Source of the DNA: a virus
DNA length: 64,000 bases
Strand: one strand, 5' to 3'
IMG/VR virus record: IMGVR_UViG_3300024339_000012
Span: 1-64,000 of that record
How positions within the stretch are numbered: position 1 is the first letter of the stretch; every line of letters begins with the position of its first letter. The notes beneath the pieces are model-generated. The model was not told where the DNA came from. It ran no database searches and worked only from the letters and a program-made list of their open reading frames with translations. The position numbers and the translations under genes are program-made. Of the stretch, positions 1-12,481 are shown piece after piece.

Positions 1-3000
1 ACTCAAAAGCCTCCGAAATTCGCGCGAATACACCTGAGAAACAACAAAGAGCTAAACTCGACAGTCTCTATAACGAATTCCTAACGAAATTAACAGGTTT
101 AGACTGGTCTGGTTATCTGAACAGTCCAAGTACTGAAGAAGAATACGTAAGCGGTAAAATCGACAAGCCGAATATCATTAAGTATATGAAGATCGGTGCC
201 AACAGATTTGTTGGTTTTGCAGACTCCAAGAAAAAAGCAAGAGATTATTTCATCACTACCCCTGAGCATGTACAGTCTGAATCCAATGTTGTTAAGTTAG
301 TCAACACAGCAAGGGGTACAGACAATATCTCATTCAGGTTTAGGAATGTGGATAATACCATGGAAAGCAGTCTTGAACAGTCTTCCAATTTCTTACGCTC
401 ACTTCATTCTGCAGGTAATAGTATTGACCATGCTGAGTACAAAGAAAATGGCGTTACCCAGCATCTTGCTAAAAATCCTCTTAATTTAATCAAGCATAGT
501 GGAACACTGGGTAACAGCAATAAGAATGTTGCACCAGTAAAATCAATGTCTGATTATGATATAGTTGCTGACCTTGCTTTCTTATTCAAATCAGGTAAGA
601 AAAGTTATTTACAGCACACAGGCCAGTACTCCAATAAGAATCAGTTTTACTTACTTGAAGTTCCTAAATACGACAATGCTGAGAAAGAATATCGTAAACG
701 ATATGAAGATCTATTAGCCCTTGATAAAAAGAAAAAGAAAGGTGAACAGTGGGAAACTTCCTACATGAAGCATCCTGATCAGGTAAAAGATGATATAGGT
801 CTTTTGGAAGAAGTTGTTTCTCGTCAGGGTAAAGTATTTGAAGATGTCAGGTCCGGAGATAGAAAAGCATTTATTAATAACATGCTGTTCAACTATGCTC
901 TTAATAAATTTGACCTTGACTATATTACATTAGGTCGCCCAAGTAACTTCAAAAATGCAATTAAGGCAGCAAAGCGAGCAGGATCTGCAGTTAGTCCTGG
1001 TATTGCCGGTAATGTATTTATTGAGAATGGAGTTGGTCAATTCAACGAGAACCATGTTGTTTCAAATGAAATGAATGGAGCTGAGGAACTGCTTGACGGT
1101 TTACAGCTTGCTATGCCTGAATGGATGGGTAAGAAAGCTATTTCATTAGGTGATGTGTTCTCTCAAGTTGATAAGTACAATGGCAAATACACAAGCACAA
1201 AAGATGTTCATTATGATGTTGTAGAGGGTTCTGCAAAGCTTGATAAGACAAATACGATGGACATTGAGCCTCTTGCACAAGCATTTCCTAATTCTGTATA
1301 CGGCAAAATGTATGCCTACATGAAGATACATGGTATTAATACAATAACATTTACTTCAGGAACTAAATCAACAACCGATACTGTTAACAAATTATTCAAA
1401 GGAACTGAGTTTGATGGTAGCAATGCTCCAGTACTCTCAAGGCGTAACAATAGTAATACATTCATGCAAACTAATTTAAGGCATCAAACTGAACCTGATC
1501 TGGCTAAACAGCCTATTCAGACCACAGCGAACATGATGATCTTTAAAAGTTCTGAAGGTATTGCAAGATTCTGGGAAAAGATACAAGGTGAAATTATTGA
1601 TGAGATGTCCAATTATTTCGGAGATCTTAAAAAGCATGAAGTTGACTTTAAGCTTTTGGAAGATGTTGATAAAGAAACATTGTCGGCATTTCATGATTAT
1701 ATCAAGAGTGGTGGCAACCAAGTAAACCCATATTATGACCGTCTAACACAGAAGATTCGTTCTGCAATTCTTACAAAGAAAGTCCTGAATAAGAATGTAA
1801 ATAGGACAACACTTGTTGAGGTACCAGTCGCTGATATCGGTTTGTTAGGATCAAGACCTACAAAAGATGAACGTCATGTTAGAATGCCACAGGTTAACCT
1901 AAATATTAATGGTATTCGTTATAGCAGTGAGCCAATGACTCGCAAAGAAGCTATGACTAAGATTGAAAAGAATAAAGCACAGTACATTGACATGTACGAT
2001 GTGAATGCTGATCCTAAGCTTGAGAAAATTAAAGAGTGGGCATTGGAAGATGCAGGTGATGGTAAAGTATATATTCCCGGAGAAGTAATATCATATGTAA
2101 ATGTTCCTGCAGAGAACTTGCGTAACCATACATTTGCAAGAGCTCACAAACCTATTCCCGGAGCAGGTAATATTATAATTACTGACAGACAATCCCAGAA
2201 AGATGCTGGCCGTGACTTTGACGGTGATGTAAGATATGCAGAAAGTTCATTCAAGGACAAAAATGGCAGACCGATTACAGGTATTGGTTCAAAAAAGGGC
2301 CTGACTAATCATATTCAAAGGATGCTGCAGGAGGAATTTGAAAACCCTGCAAACTATGATATGATCCATGAGGCCATTGATATAGAAAAGTACGATTATA
2401 TGTTTGAGGATCGCCAACAAAGCGAAACAGATAACCTTTCTTCTAATCACTTATTCGATGTCTTGAGAACGAGAAAAATTAACCTTGCAAGTAATATTGC
2501 CATTGGTATAATTCAGGATTTCTCTACCTCATATGACTTTATCAAAAAGCATAAGCTCCAGTTTAAAGTTGATAAGAATAAAAGAAAACGCTTTTCAATA
2601 TCGCTGTTCGACTATAAGAATCCTAATAAGAGGGTTGGTCAATTAGAAATATCAGGCTTTTCTACTGACAGATTCAATCTTATTAAGAATGACATTGGTA
2701 ACTTTATGAATATAGCCCTTGATAATGCACAAGACCCAAGAGCTATTTACATGGGCATTAATGAATACACAGCACATATGTTTATGACATTTGTGGCAAG
2801 TGATATAACCATTGATTTCAAAGCAACAAAAGAAGAGCAGCAAGCCGCTATAATGAAACGGATTGAGCAGGCTGTAGCTTACTTCAATTCTCCTATTGTC
2901 AAAAGGTTTATCGAACTAAACGAAGAAGTTAAAAGTGTTGACAATAATCTCGAGAAAAAAGATGTGCTTAAAATGCTTAAAGCTGAATTCAAGGATAGTG

Positions 3001-6000
3001 AATACCCTGGCTTTAATAATTTGAGAAAGCTTTCCAACGAGGTTAATAGGATCTTTAACTATGTCCAGATGTCAAGGGAATTTCCAAAGTCCACTGTTGA
3101 TTTTGATATGGCTGTAGTAGCAGGTGAATTCTTGCGTGACAATAAACAGGAATATATAAACACAAACAATCTTTTCAATTATAATGGTACTGATCAGGAT
3201 TCGCCATTCATAAGTACAGCTGATAAGTCAATTGACTATGCAAGAGAGAATAACTTCAGTAAGTCACTTGAGGGTACAGTAAATTCTCAAGGAGTTATAA
3301 AACGGTTCCTAAACATCAAGTCTGGTGGCAATCCATACATATACCTTACTCGTGAGGAATATGATATGATTCTAAAAAAGATGACAGCTACTTTATTGCT
3401 TGATTCTTTTGATACAGGTCAGACTGTTGACAGGGCAGGAAGAGATCTTGAAAAGTATATTGAAGAAAATAAAGACAAAAATTTATTCATAAACTTATTG
3501 GAAGTTAATGACGGTGTTATATCTATAAACGAGAACTATAGAAACAGGCAACTGTCAGATGATCTATTAAGTAGAACACATGAATATTTCGATGACTTAC
3601 CATTAGATATTCAGGAAAAGTTCTTATTTTATTCTGTTGGAAAGTATGGCGTTAACGTAACTAATGCCAGGGGGAACTTTGCAAACTTATTCAGTATTAA
3701 ATTTCAGGTTCATGTAGGTGATGTATTGGCAGATAATACTAAAGATTGGATGGATGCAAAACTCAGTGATTATAAAATTGACAAGATCGCTGAAACTATA
3801 GCAATGTCAACTCCAGCTTTGGACTTTAAGCAACGTTCAGGTGATAATACATACAAACATTCACCCGGCAGTAATTACATAGACTACAATGTACGTGAGG
3901 CTGCTGCATTAGCAATTGTCAATAAAGCTAAAGGTTCAGGATTGAAAGATGTTGAGCAAAGTGTAAGAGATCAATTTAAAAATGATCCACGTAAGTTATC
4001 CATTGTTAATAGGATATTCGTTGAGGCAAGTCACTTTGTTAATAGAACTACCAAAGCTGAAGCTATCAGAGATTATGCTGAAATGATTCTAAGCAAGAGT
4101 GATTTAGTGAGGGGTAACAAAGCTTTGAAAATATCCACAGTCGTAGATATAGCAACTGCTACAAATCATTCAGGTGGCGCATTAGGTTCTGATACTGCAT
4201 GGGATGTTATTGGCAAGGAATTTGGAATGGTTAATAATAAACATTACTATTTTGAAGGTAATAAAACTCCAAACGGTAATACTGAAATTCCAATAGGACT
4301 AAAACATGAAGCTGATGAAAAACTAAAGGCTGCAAATAAAACTCTTGGTAGAAGATTTCCTACTTCTAAAGAATATGTAAATAATCTATTAAGACGTAAT
4401 TGGTGGCAAGTAAAGAATTCTGATGCCGTATTTGCAATATCAACAATAACTAACAACAAAGTCGATGGTGGTACTGGTTGGGCTGTTCATATGGCAATAG
4501 CTGAGAACAAACCTGTATTTGTATTCGATCAGGAAGAAGGACAATGGTTTACATGGAATGGAGATTACTTTGTTAAAGCAGATACACCATCATTAACACA
4601 AAACTTTGCAGGGATAGGAACTCGTAATATAAATCCACTTGGAAAACAGGCTATTCGTGATGTCTATGAAAAGACTATTGATAAAGAGCCTGGTCAAGAG
4701 GAAAAACCTATCGAACATCAACTTGATAGTATCAATGAGCCATTGGCTAACTTGAATCCTAAGTTACAGGAATTTATTCGCAAGCATTTTCAGAAAATCT
4801 TCCCGGAACTTAAAATATTTGAATCCCCTAAAGCATTCCAAAACTATATCCGTAAAATGAACGGAGAAGTTGACAGATTTGATCTTAAATCAATGGGTGC
4901 TGCATTCGGTAAAGCTGTATTCATCGATCCAAATAAATCAGTACAGAGTACTTTCTTTCACGAAAATGCTCATATCTATTGGAACATGCTACCTGCCGAC
5001 AATAAGGCTAAACAAGAACTTGTGGAGTTATATGGTTCCAAAGAAGATGCCATTCAGGAAATTGGTAAGATAGGTTCTATGATGGCAGAGAATGAAATGA
5101 ATTCTCCTTTCTTAACTAAGGTCAAAAATTCACTTCGTAAATTCTGGATAGCTGTCAGAAAATTCTTTGGTAAAAAAACAGCAGTAGATCCTGCATTACA
5201 ATTTGCACAAGACATCTGGGCTAATAAGGATAATGTTTTTTCTCAAGAGGAACAACTTGGAACTATAGAACATCAAAAACAGGAGCTCGACTACGATGAT
5301 CCTACACACACTTACAAAAGTGGTGATATAGAATTCGGGTCCGCAACTACAATTATAAAAAGATTAAAACAAGAAAAGTTTAATCCGGAAGTTGTTGCCA
5401 ACAGATTAGCAGATGCTGAAAGTAGGAGATTAGTAGAAGAGGGTGAAAATGCTCTTAGTACTCCACAGAAAAATGACTTCAGAGAAAATAAACTTCGTGA
5501 ATGGCAACAAGACTCAGAAAGAGGAACTGCAGGTCATAGCATAATCGAAAAGCACCGTAAAGGTCATCAAATTGGTGATGAAGAAAAGCAATATTTCACA
5601 GATGAAGCATTTGAAGAATTTAAGGTAGCAATTGACGATTATTTCGCTGGTCTTGAAGCTTACCCTAATAGTGAGGTGTTTGAAGAAATGACAGCCGACT
5701 TTGATAGCTATATTGCCGGTCATATAGATTTCCAATATGAAAATGATCTTGGTAATCATATACGCGACTTCAAATTCTCTAAGAATAGTAAATGGGATGG
5801 CGACGAACTCTCAACTAAATATACTGAAGCATATGAGGGTAGGACATTATTGCCTCCATTGAATAACCTGAATGACTCTAAAGAGAATGCTGAACGTATG
5901 CAGGTAAATATCTATAACCTCATAAAAGGTGGTAACGCTGATAGTCTCGGTATCATTCCAATTAAGTATGAGCTCAATGATGACGATCTTATTTCAAAAA

Positions 6001-8984
6001 TAGAATTTGAAAGGGATATTCCTGTAAACATAAACAAGAAAACTACTCAGGAACTATTCGATTATAACAAGAATGTAACTGAAAGAAAGATTTCCGCAGC
6101 TGAAAAAATTGCATCTGAAAATAATTATGTCGATGGAATTGCTAAGAACGCAGAAATAGAAAGCATTACTATTCTTGAGGATCTGCTACCACAGGGAGTT
6201 GAATTGTCTGAATTAAGTGATAATCCACTTGCAGTTGATAGATTATTTAAACATAATCGTGTTGATGCTAAGTCAATGCTTATTGATGACAAAGGATTTA
6301 CACAACAAGATCTTGATACTTATTCATTAAATACACTTCTTACTCATTGGTTAGGAGGCCCTAAACCAGAACATGCAAAAGATGATTATGATGTTCCGTT
6401 TATGACAGTCGAAGAATATAATAATAAGTTTCCTGGTGCATTAACTCCATTTATGCTTACAAAATTTGTAAATGATTCTGCTAAGTCTAAAAAGATATAT
6501 GATGAACTGGAAGAAACAGCCCGTAGAAGAGGCATAAATGTACTCTCCCTGCTTGAATCAATGTCATATGATCAATTGTATCACTATGAAAATAGATTGC
6601 GTGGTCTTGAAGAAGAAGCAGCTGGTCCGCTCAGAGAATTTATAAATAGAAAACTTGTCCGGGAAATAATTGTCAATAGAGTAAGTGAAGAAAATTCATC
6701 AGATTTTAGTGGATATCGTTTCTCAACAGTTTTATTAGCTGAAATGATTCAAGGTACTCGTAAAAATACAGACATAACATTACTTGCTAAATATTATATG
6801 AATGACAGATTTGTTACAAGTGATCATAAATTAGTTCAGCAATTAATGATAGTGACAAGAGAACAACTTGATAAGTCTCAGGCTCAGAAGATAAAGGTAA
6901 ACAGGGATATTAAGAAAATATATGATAGTGGTGATATTGATATGAATAATATTACTGAAGTCAAAAGAGGTGTCAAGTATTATAAAGAGATCAACGATGA
7001 TATGACTGATGCTGAGAAGCGTTTAATTCGTTATCTTGAAGATTTTTATGGTAGGTTTAATGACAGGCATAAGTTCATAAAGAATCACCCTATAGCCTCA
7101 AAAAGAAAGACTCCGCCAATTCCTGTATTTAAGCATTATGAATTAAAGTGGAAATGGGGAATGTTTAAAAAGCATGGTCTTAACTGGCCATCATATCACA
7201 AATATTTCAAGCCTCAACCATGGGATAGTTATAATTTAGGTTCTATAATAGATCCTGTCACTTTTGAAGATTACAAACGTAATTTCAACGTTGGTATTGA
7301 TAAATTATCTGATCTGAAATCTGCATATAATCGTGCTAAAGAAATGTACGAAAACGACAAAAAAGATAGTCCTAATTTCAAGCCTGAACAGACACATGTT
7401 AAACTTAAAAATACTTCACAGGCATACAATAAGTTTGAATCTAAAGAAGATATGGTAATAACCATACAGGGTTTAAATTCAATGACTGATAAGCATTTCA
7501 TGGAACACGTTATTCCATTGTATAAGTATGCAACTGAAAGTTATGCAAATACTAAAAATATGCTCAGTGTAATTAAAATATATTCAACGAAACAGATATT
7601 TGGCGGAAATAATGAGCAAAAAAGTAAATTAGAAATGTCATTGTTTACTGTAATGGCTCTTTTAGCAATGAAATCACTTGCTCTTAATGAAATGGCCGCT
7701 ACAATAAATCTATCTATAGGATTAGTGCAAAATTGGATAGAAGCAGTAAAACTTGATGCTACAGGTTGGAGAGCAATAATATCAACAGCTTTTTTCGACG
7801 GAGTATATAGAATTAGTAGATATCCTATGAAATCATTTAATATTTTAAATAAATATCAAGTTGTTAATGTAGCTGATGAACATGGCTTAAGTAAACTTGG
7901 TAAAGTAAAAGAGACTGCATCTACTGCTTCTTTAATATACACAGTAATTGTTGAAAATATATTACATGGAATATCATTTACAGGTGTGATGGATCAGGCT
8001 ACTTGGGATGCTCATGATAAATTTGGTAATTTAGCTCCAAATAAAAAACATTTGTTCGCTCCTCAAAAAAGAAGAGCTACAGAAAATGTTACGAGATCTG
8101 CCCATGGTGACTATGGAACTAAAAATTATATTTTACTAAATTCAATGGCTTTTGGAAAAATGTGGACTCAGTTTAGAAATTGGATGGCTGCTTACTATGC
8201 TTCACGTTTTCTTTCAGCAGGATTAGATCTCAATGGAATAGTGCATGAACCTATGTATAGAGCTTTATTTAATCAGGCAATGATTACAATTTATAACCAT
8301 GGAACAAGTAAAGGACAAAAGAAAAGGATTTATGAAAATGTAAAGCCAAAACCTATTTCAGAAGGTGGTACTAAATTACAACTTAAAAAAAATGATGAAT
8401 TATTAGGAACATTTGCATATCTAAAAAGAGAAGCTGCAGGTGATCGAATAAATTTTTCTGAAATGCCTAAACATCATCAACAAGCAACAGGTAAAGCAAT
8501 AAGAGAACTTGTTGCATATGGTGTAATTATGGGATTACTAAAAGGTTATTTGGATGATGATGATGAGAAGAGTCTATTTATGAGAATATTTTCTGTAAGA
8601 TTTACAGGAGATTTATTAATGTCATTTGACCAAGATTCTTATGCTTGGTATTTACAAGCTCCATCTCCTATATTAACATTTCTTGTTGATATAATGATTG
8701 CCTCTGATCTTGTAGCAAGAACTTCTATTGCATATCTTCAGGAAAATATACTTAATTTTAAGGATAAACCTTACAGTGATCCTAATAATTCTACTATAAG
8801 ATATCAGTCTAATACAGAATATGGTAATGAAGGTGATCTTAAACTTTGGAATAAAGTTATTAAGATACTTCCATTCGGTAGTGGTTGGTATCAAAAGAAA
8901 CTTTTCTATAAGGATGCACAAAATAGTAAAAAGAAAAAAAAGAAAAAAGGTAAAAAAAGTATCTTTAGTTCTGGTAGTATTTGA
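1..8984 (+). CDS. Giant multi-domain virion protein, putative ejected RNA polymerase (5' partial)
   Basis: The frame is open from base 3, so the gene starts outside the window and the Met codon at 186 is internal; at least 2993 residues are encoded. Numbering from that Met: a DFDGD motif at 677-681 in the context DRQSQKDAGRDFDGDVRYAE matches the metal-binding motif of two-barrel RNA polymerases, including those of crAss-like phages. Residues about 1315-1470 look like a SLOG/Rossmann domain (SGGALGSDTAW near 1329, GGTGWAVHMAI and PVFVFDQ later). HENAH at 1592-1596 is a zincin HExxH motif. Residues about 1700-1870 look like a PD-(D/E)XK nuclease (GTAGHSIIEKH, then GHIDF with D1848 and RDFKF with D1861 and K1863). 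The C-terminal third has hydrophobic helices (about 2480-2530) and a Lys-rich tail. Inferred role: virion cargo injected with the genome to transcribe early genes. The polymerase call rests on one motif and the context. Confidence 0.72.
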   Translation, partial: SKASEIRANTPEKQQRAKLDSLYNEFLTKLTGLDWSGYLNSPSTEEEYVSGKIDKPNIIKYMKIGANRFVGFADSKKKARDYFITTPEHVQSESNVVKLVNTARGTDNISFRFRNVDNTMESSLEQSSNFLRSLHSAGNSIDHAEYKENGVTQHLAKNPLNLIKHSGTLGNSNKNVAPVKSMSDYDIVADLAFLFKSGKKSYLQHTGQYSNKNQFYLLEVPKYDNAEKEYRKRYEDLLALDKKKKKGEQWETSYMKHPDQVKDDIGLLEEVVSRQGKVFEDVRSGDRKAFINNMLFNYALNKFDLDYITLGRPSNFKNAIKAAKRAGSAVSPGIAGNVFIENGVGQFNENHVVSNEMNGAEELLDGLQLAMPEWMGKKAISLGDVFSQVDKYNGKYTSTKDVHYDVVEGSAKLDKTNTMDIEPLAQAFPNSVYGKMYAYMKIHGINTITFTSGTKSTTDTVNKLFKGTEFDGSNAPVLSRRNNSNTFMQTNLRHQTEPDLAKQPIQTTANMMIFKSSEGIARFWEKIQGEIIDEMSNYFGDLKKHEVDFKLLEDVDKETLSAFHDYIKSGGNQVNPYYDRLTQKIRSAILTKKVLNKNVNRTTLVEVPVADIGLLGSRPTKDERHVRMPQVNLNINGIRYSSEPMTRKEAMTKIEKNKAQYIDMYDVNADPKLEKIKEWALEDAGDGKVYIPGEVISYVNVPAENLRNHTFARAHKPIPGAGNIIITDRQSQKDAGRDFDGDVRYAESSFKDKNGRPITGIGSKKGLTNHIQRMLQEEFENPANYDMIHEAIDIEKYDYMFEDRQQSETDNLSSNHLFDVLRTRKINLASNIAIGIIQDFSTSYDFIKKHKLQFKVDKNKRKRFSISLFDYKNPNKRVGQLEISGFSTDRFNLIKNDIGNFMNIALDNAQDPRAIYMGINEYTAHMFMTFVASDITIDFKATKEEQQAAIMKRIEQAVAYFNSPIVKRFIELNEEVKSVDNNLEKKDVLKMLKAEFKDSEYPGFNNLRKLSNEVNRIFNYVQMSREFPKSTVDFDMAVVAGEFLRDNKQEYINTNNLFNYNGTDQDSPFISTADKSIDYARENNFSKSLEGTVNSQGVIKRFLNIKSGGNPYIYLTREEYDMILKKMTATLLLDSFDTGQTVDRAGRDLEKYIEENKDKNLFINLLEVNDGVISINENYRNRQLSDDLLSRTHEYFDDLPLDIQEKFLFYSVGKYGVNVTNARGNFANLFSIKFQVHVGDVLADNTKDWMDAKLSDYKIDKIAETIAMSTPALDFKQRSGDNTYKHSPGSNYIDYNVREAAALAIVNKAKGSGLKDVEQSVRDQFKNDPRKLSIVNRIFVEASHFVNRTTKAEAIRDYAEMILSKSDLVRGNKALKISTVVDIATATNHSGGALGSDTAWDVIGKEFGMVNNKHYYFEGNKTPNGNTEIPIGLKHEADEKLKAANKTLGRRFPTSKEYVNNLLRRNWWQVKNSDAVFAISTITNNKVDGGTGWAVHMAIAENKPVFVFDQEEGQWFTWNGDYFVKADTPSLTQNFAGIGTRNINPLGKQAIRDVYEKTIDKEPGQEEKPIEHQLDSINEPLANLNPKLQEFIRKHFQKIFPELKIFESPKAFQNYIRKMNGEVDRFDLKSMGAAFGKAVFIDPNKSVQSTFFHENAHIYWNMLPADNKAKQELVELYGSKEDAIQEIGKIGSMMAENEMNSPFLTKVKNSLRKFWIAVRKFFGKKTAVDPALQFAQDIWANKDNVFSQEEQLGTIEHQKQELDYDDPTHTYKSGDIEFGSATTIIKRLKQEKFNPEVVANRLADAESRRLVEEGENALSTPQKNDFRENKLREWQQDSERGTAGHSIIEKHRKGHQIGDEEKQYFTDEAFEEFKVAIDDYFAGLEAYPNSEVFEEMTADFDSYIAGHIDFQYENDLGNHIRDFKFSKNSKWDGDELSTKYTEAYEGRTLLPPLNNLNDSKENAERMQVNIYNLIKGGNADSLGIIPIKYELNDDDLISKIEFERDIPVNINKKTTQELFDYNKNVTERKISAAEKIASENNYVDGIAKNAEIESITILEDLLPQGVELSELSDNPLAVDRLFKHNRVDAKSMLIDDKGFTQQDLDTYSLNTLLTHWLGGPKPEHAKDDYDVPFMTVEEYNNKFPGALTPFMLTKFVNDSAKSKKIYDELEETARRRGINVLSLLESMSYDQLYHYENRLRGLEEEAAGPLREFINRKLVREIIVNRVSEENSSDFSGYRFSTVLLAEMIQGTRKNTDITLLAKYYMNDRFVTSDHKLVQQLMIVTREQLDKSQAQKIKVNRDIKKIYDSGDIDMNNITEVKRGVKYYKEINDDMTDAEKRLIRYLEDFYGRFNDRHKFIKNHPIASKRKTPPIPVFKHYELKWKWGMFKKHGLNWPSYHKYFKPQPWDSYNLGSIIDPVTFEDYKRNFNVGIDKLSDLKSAYNRAKEMYENDKKDSPNFKPEQTHVKLKNTSQAYNKFESKEDMVITIQGLNSMTDKHFMEHVIPLYKYATESYANTKNMLSVIKIYSTKQIFGGNNEQKSKLEMSLFTVMALLAMKSLALNEMAATINLSIGLVQNWIEAVKLDATGWRAIISTAFFDGVYRISRYPMKSFNILNKYQVVNVADEHGLSKLGKVKETASTASLIYTVIVENILHGISFTGVMDQATWDAHDKFGNLAPNKKHLFAPQKRRATENVTRSAHGDYGTKNYILLNSMAFGKMWTQFRNWMAAYYASRFLSAGLDLNGIVHEPMYRALFNQAMITIYNHGTSKGQKKRIYENVKPKPISEGGTKLQLKKNDELLGTFAYLKREAAGDRINFSEMPKHHQQATGKAIRELVAYGVIMGLLKGYLDDDDEKSLFMRIFSVRFTGDLLMSFDQDSYAWYLQAPSPILTFLVDIMIASDLVARTSIAYLQENILNFKDKPYSDPNNSTIRYQSNTEYGNEGDLKLWNKVIKILPFGSGWYQKKLFYKDAQNSKKKKKKKGKKSIFSSGSI

Positions 8985-9011
8985 CATGCAAAATGCCTTA
9001 ACTTAATTTTG
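8980..9011 (+). promoter_or_regulatory. Bacteroidota-type promoter for the fibre genes
   Basis: TTTG at 8980-8983 is separated by exactly 20 bp from TAATTTTG at 9004-9011. This matches the -33 TTTG and -7 TAnnTTTG pattern of the primary sigma factor of Bacteroidota. It starts at the stop codon of the giant gene and lies 24 bp before the next ATG. Confidence 0.7.
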
Positions 9012-9035
9012 TCGTAAGAATAAATAATAACGCAA

Positions 9036-10773
<1,738 letters not shown>

Positions 10774-10774
10774 A

Positions 10775-11110
10775 ATGTCGGATTTAAACGGAACATCATA
10801 TAGATCAAATGAGGAAAATTCTTCAAATATACTTAACGGACTTTATAAAAGGGGTGACATAAGTATATCTGCTGATTTTCCAACTCCTGTGGAAGCCAAA
10901 GTAAGATTTGTATGGGAGATACTGGTGATCGTAACAGATAATGATGTAACAAAAACAAATACAGGAGACTCATTCGGAGTAGGAGATATGATAATGTGGA
11001 ATGGAAATGGATGGAAACTATTAGGAAACACTCAAGAGGTTCCTGTACATGCACCTCAACATGAAATACTTGGGGATGATATAGTAGATATTGACGGAGG
11101 TTCATTTTAA
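10775..11110 (+). CDS. Small fibre-operon protein, 111 aa
   Basis: Starts 2 bp after the collagen-like fibre stop and ends 10 bp before the next fibre gene. No family is recognised. It contains a compact beta-rich segment (DSFGVGDMIMWNGNGWKLLG), a pattern common in small domains attached to phage fibres. It ends in DIDGGSF, nearly the same as the VVDGGAF end of the next protein, which suggests a shared C-terminal module or interaction. Probably a fibre accessory protein or chaperone. Confidence 0.55.
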   Translation: MSDLNGTSYRSNEENSSNILNGLYKRGDISISADFPTPVEAKVRFVWEILVIVTDNDVTKTNTGDSFGVGDMIMWNGNGWKLLGNTQEVPVHAPQHEILGDDIVDIDGGSF

Positions 11111-11120
11111 ATAAAAAGTT

Positions 11121-12458
11121 ATGCCAAATACAATTCAAATTAAAAGAGGTCTTTTTGCTTCACTACCAACATTAGTTGCGGGTGAGTTTGGATTCTCTAC
11201 GGACACAAAGCAGGTACATATTGGAGACGGTGCTGCTAATCATGAAGTATTGATGCACAGAAAATTCGATGCTAATACAATCTTGGCTGCGAACGCTGAT
11301 AATACACCTTTAGCGTTATCCATTTCTGAACAAAGAATTGTAGGTAGGCTTACAGGTGGTAATATATCTGCTATTACAATTGGTATTGCTGATAACAATA
11401 TGCTTCAGGTAGATGGCTCTCCTAATGATAATGAGTTTGCAAAGTTTACTGCAGCTGGATTAGAAGGAAGGACATATGCTGAGACATTAGCAGACCTTAG
11501 TAATCAAGCAGGTGCAGACTTTGCATGGAACTCGAAAAAACTTACAGGTTTGCTCGATCCGACCTTGGCACAGGATGCCGCAACTAAAGCTTATGTTGAT
11601 TTAATCGCCCAGGGCATTAAAAATAAATCTGTGGCAGATGTAAGAGCTCAAGGAAATGTTGCTGCTTTAACAGGACTGCAAACAATTGATGGTGTCGCCT
11701 TGACTGATGGTGAGCAGATCCTTTGTGATTCACAAACAACCGTTACTCAAGATGGTCTTTACATTGTACGGTCCGGAGCATGGGAACGTGAATCAAGTTG
11801 GTTAGTAGGTGAAGAAGTTGGTGGATACTTTATATTTATCAAAGGTGGTACCGACGATGGAAAAGGATTCGTTTGTACAAATGATGATGGTGCAGATGTT
11901 GTAGGAACTGACAACTTAGTATTCGTTCAATTCTCAAGTGCCGGTGGTGTTATGGCGCATAAGGATACACATGATCCAAATAATGGCTCAGATGCATTGG
12001 ATACTGCCGCTGCTATCGAGATCTCTGCTGTAGTGGCCGCTGGTGTCGGAACGTCTCATTCGTTCTCAAGAGCCGACCACGTACATGCAATTAACCATGG
12101 TATTACCGATAACCATATTGTAACAATAGATGGATCTGCAAACAGTTCTGAATATGCTAAGTTTACAGCCAATGGATTAGAAGGTAAAACCTTTGCCGAA
12201 GTAATGGCTGACTTAAGTGGACAGGCTGGTGCTAATTTCTCAATGAATACTAAAAAGATTACTGAGGTAGTTGACCCGACTTCTAACCAAGATGCAGCCA
12301 CAAAGAAATATGTTGACGACCAAGTTAACACACATGATACATTTCTTGAACTTACAGATACTCCTGCTGGTTATGGATCAGGATATGATTTTGTTCAGAT
12401 GAATGCAGGAGGAACAGCTTTAGTTTATGTATCAGTAGTTGATGGAGGCGCATTTTAA
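11121..12458 (+). CDS. Tail fibre protein with Mtd-type N-terminal domain
   Basis: 445 aa. The N-terminus (NTIQIKRGLFASLPTL, GEFGFSTDTKQVHIGDG) matches the N-terminal domain of Bordetella phage major tropism determinant-like proteins, which anchors adhesins to the tail. The same domain starts the 4144-aa fibre downstream. The rest has internal repeats: LADLSNQAGADFAWNSKKL near residue 130 and MADLSGQAGANFSMNTKKI near 365, each followed by a short run ending in QDAA(T)KAYVD or QDAATKKYVD. It ends in VVDGGAF. Likely a receptor-binding or shaft protein. Confidence 0.75.
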   Translation: MPNTIQIKRGLFASLPTLVAGEFGFSTDTKQVHIGDGAANHEVLMHRKFDANTILAANADNTPLALSISEQRIVGRLTGGNISAITIGIADNNMLQVDGSPNDNEFAKFTAAGLEGRTYAETLADLSNQAGADFAWNSKKLTGLLDPTLAQDAATKAYVDLIAQGIKNKSVADVRAQGNVAALTGLQTIDGVALTDGEQILCDSQTTVTQDGLYIVRSGAWERESSWLVGEEVGGYFIFIKGGTDDGKGFVCTNDDGADVVGTDNLVFVQFSSAGGVMAHKDTHDPNNGSDALDTAAAIEISAVVAAGVGTSHSFSRADHVHAINHGITDNHIVTIDGSANSSEYAKFTANGLEGKTFAEVMADLSGQAGANFSMNTKKITEVVDPTSNQDAATKKYVDDQVNTHDTFLELTDTPAGYGSGYDFVQMNAGGTALVYVSVVDGGAF

Positions 12459-12481
12459 AAACTTTCTAATATATATATAAG

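Noticed and set aside
1146-8987. Minus-strand open frames inside the giant gene (for example 8673-8987, Phe/Ile-rich)
   Set aside because: They are antisense shadows of an AT-rich coding frame, with low-complexity hydrophobic translations and no start context.
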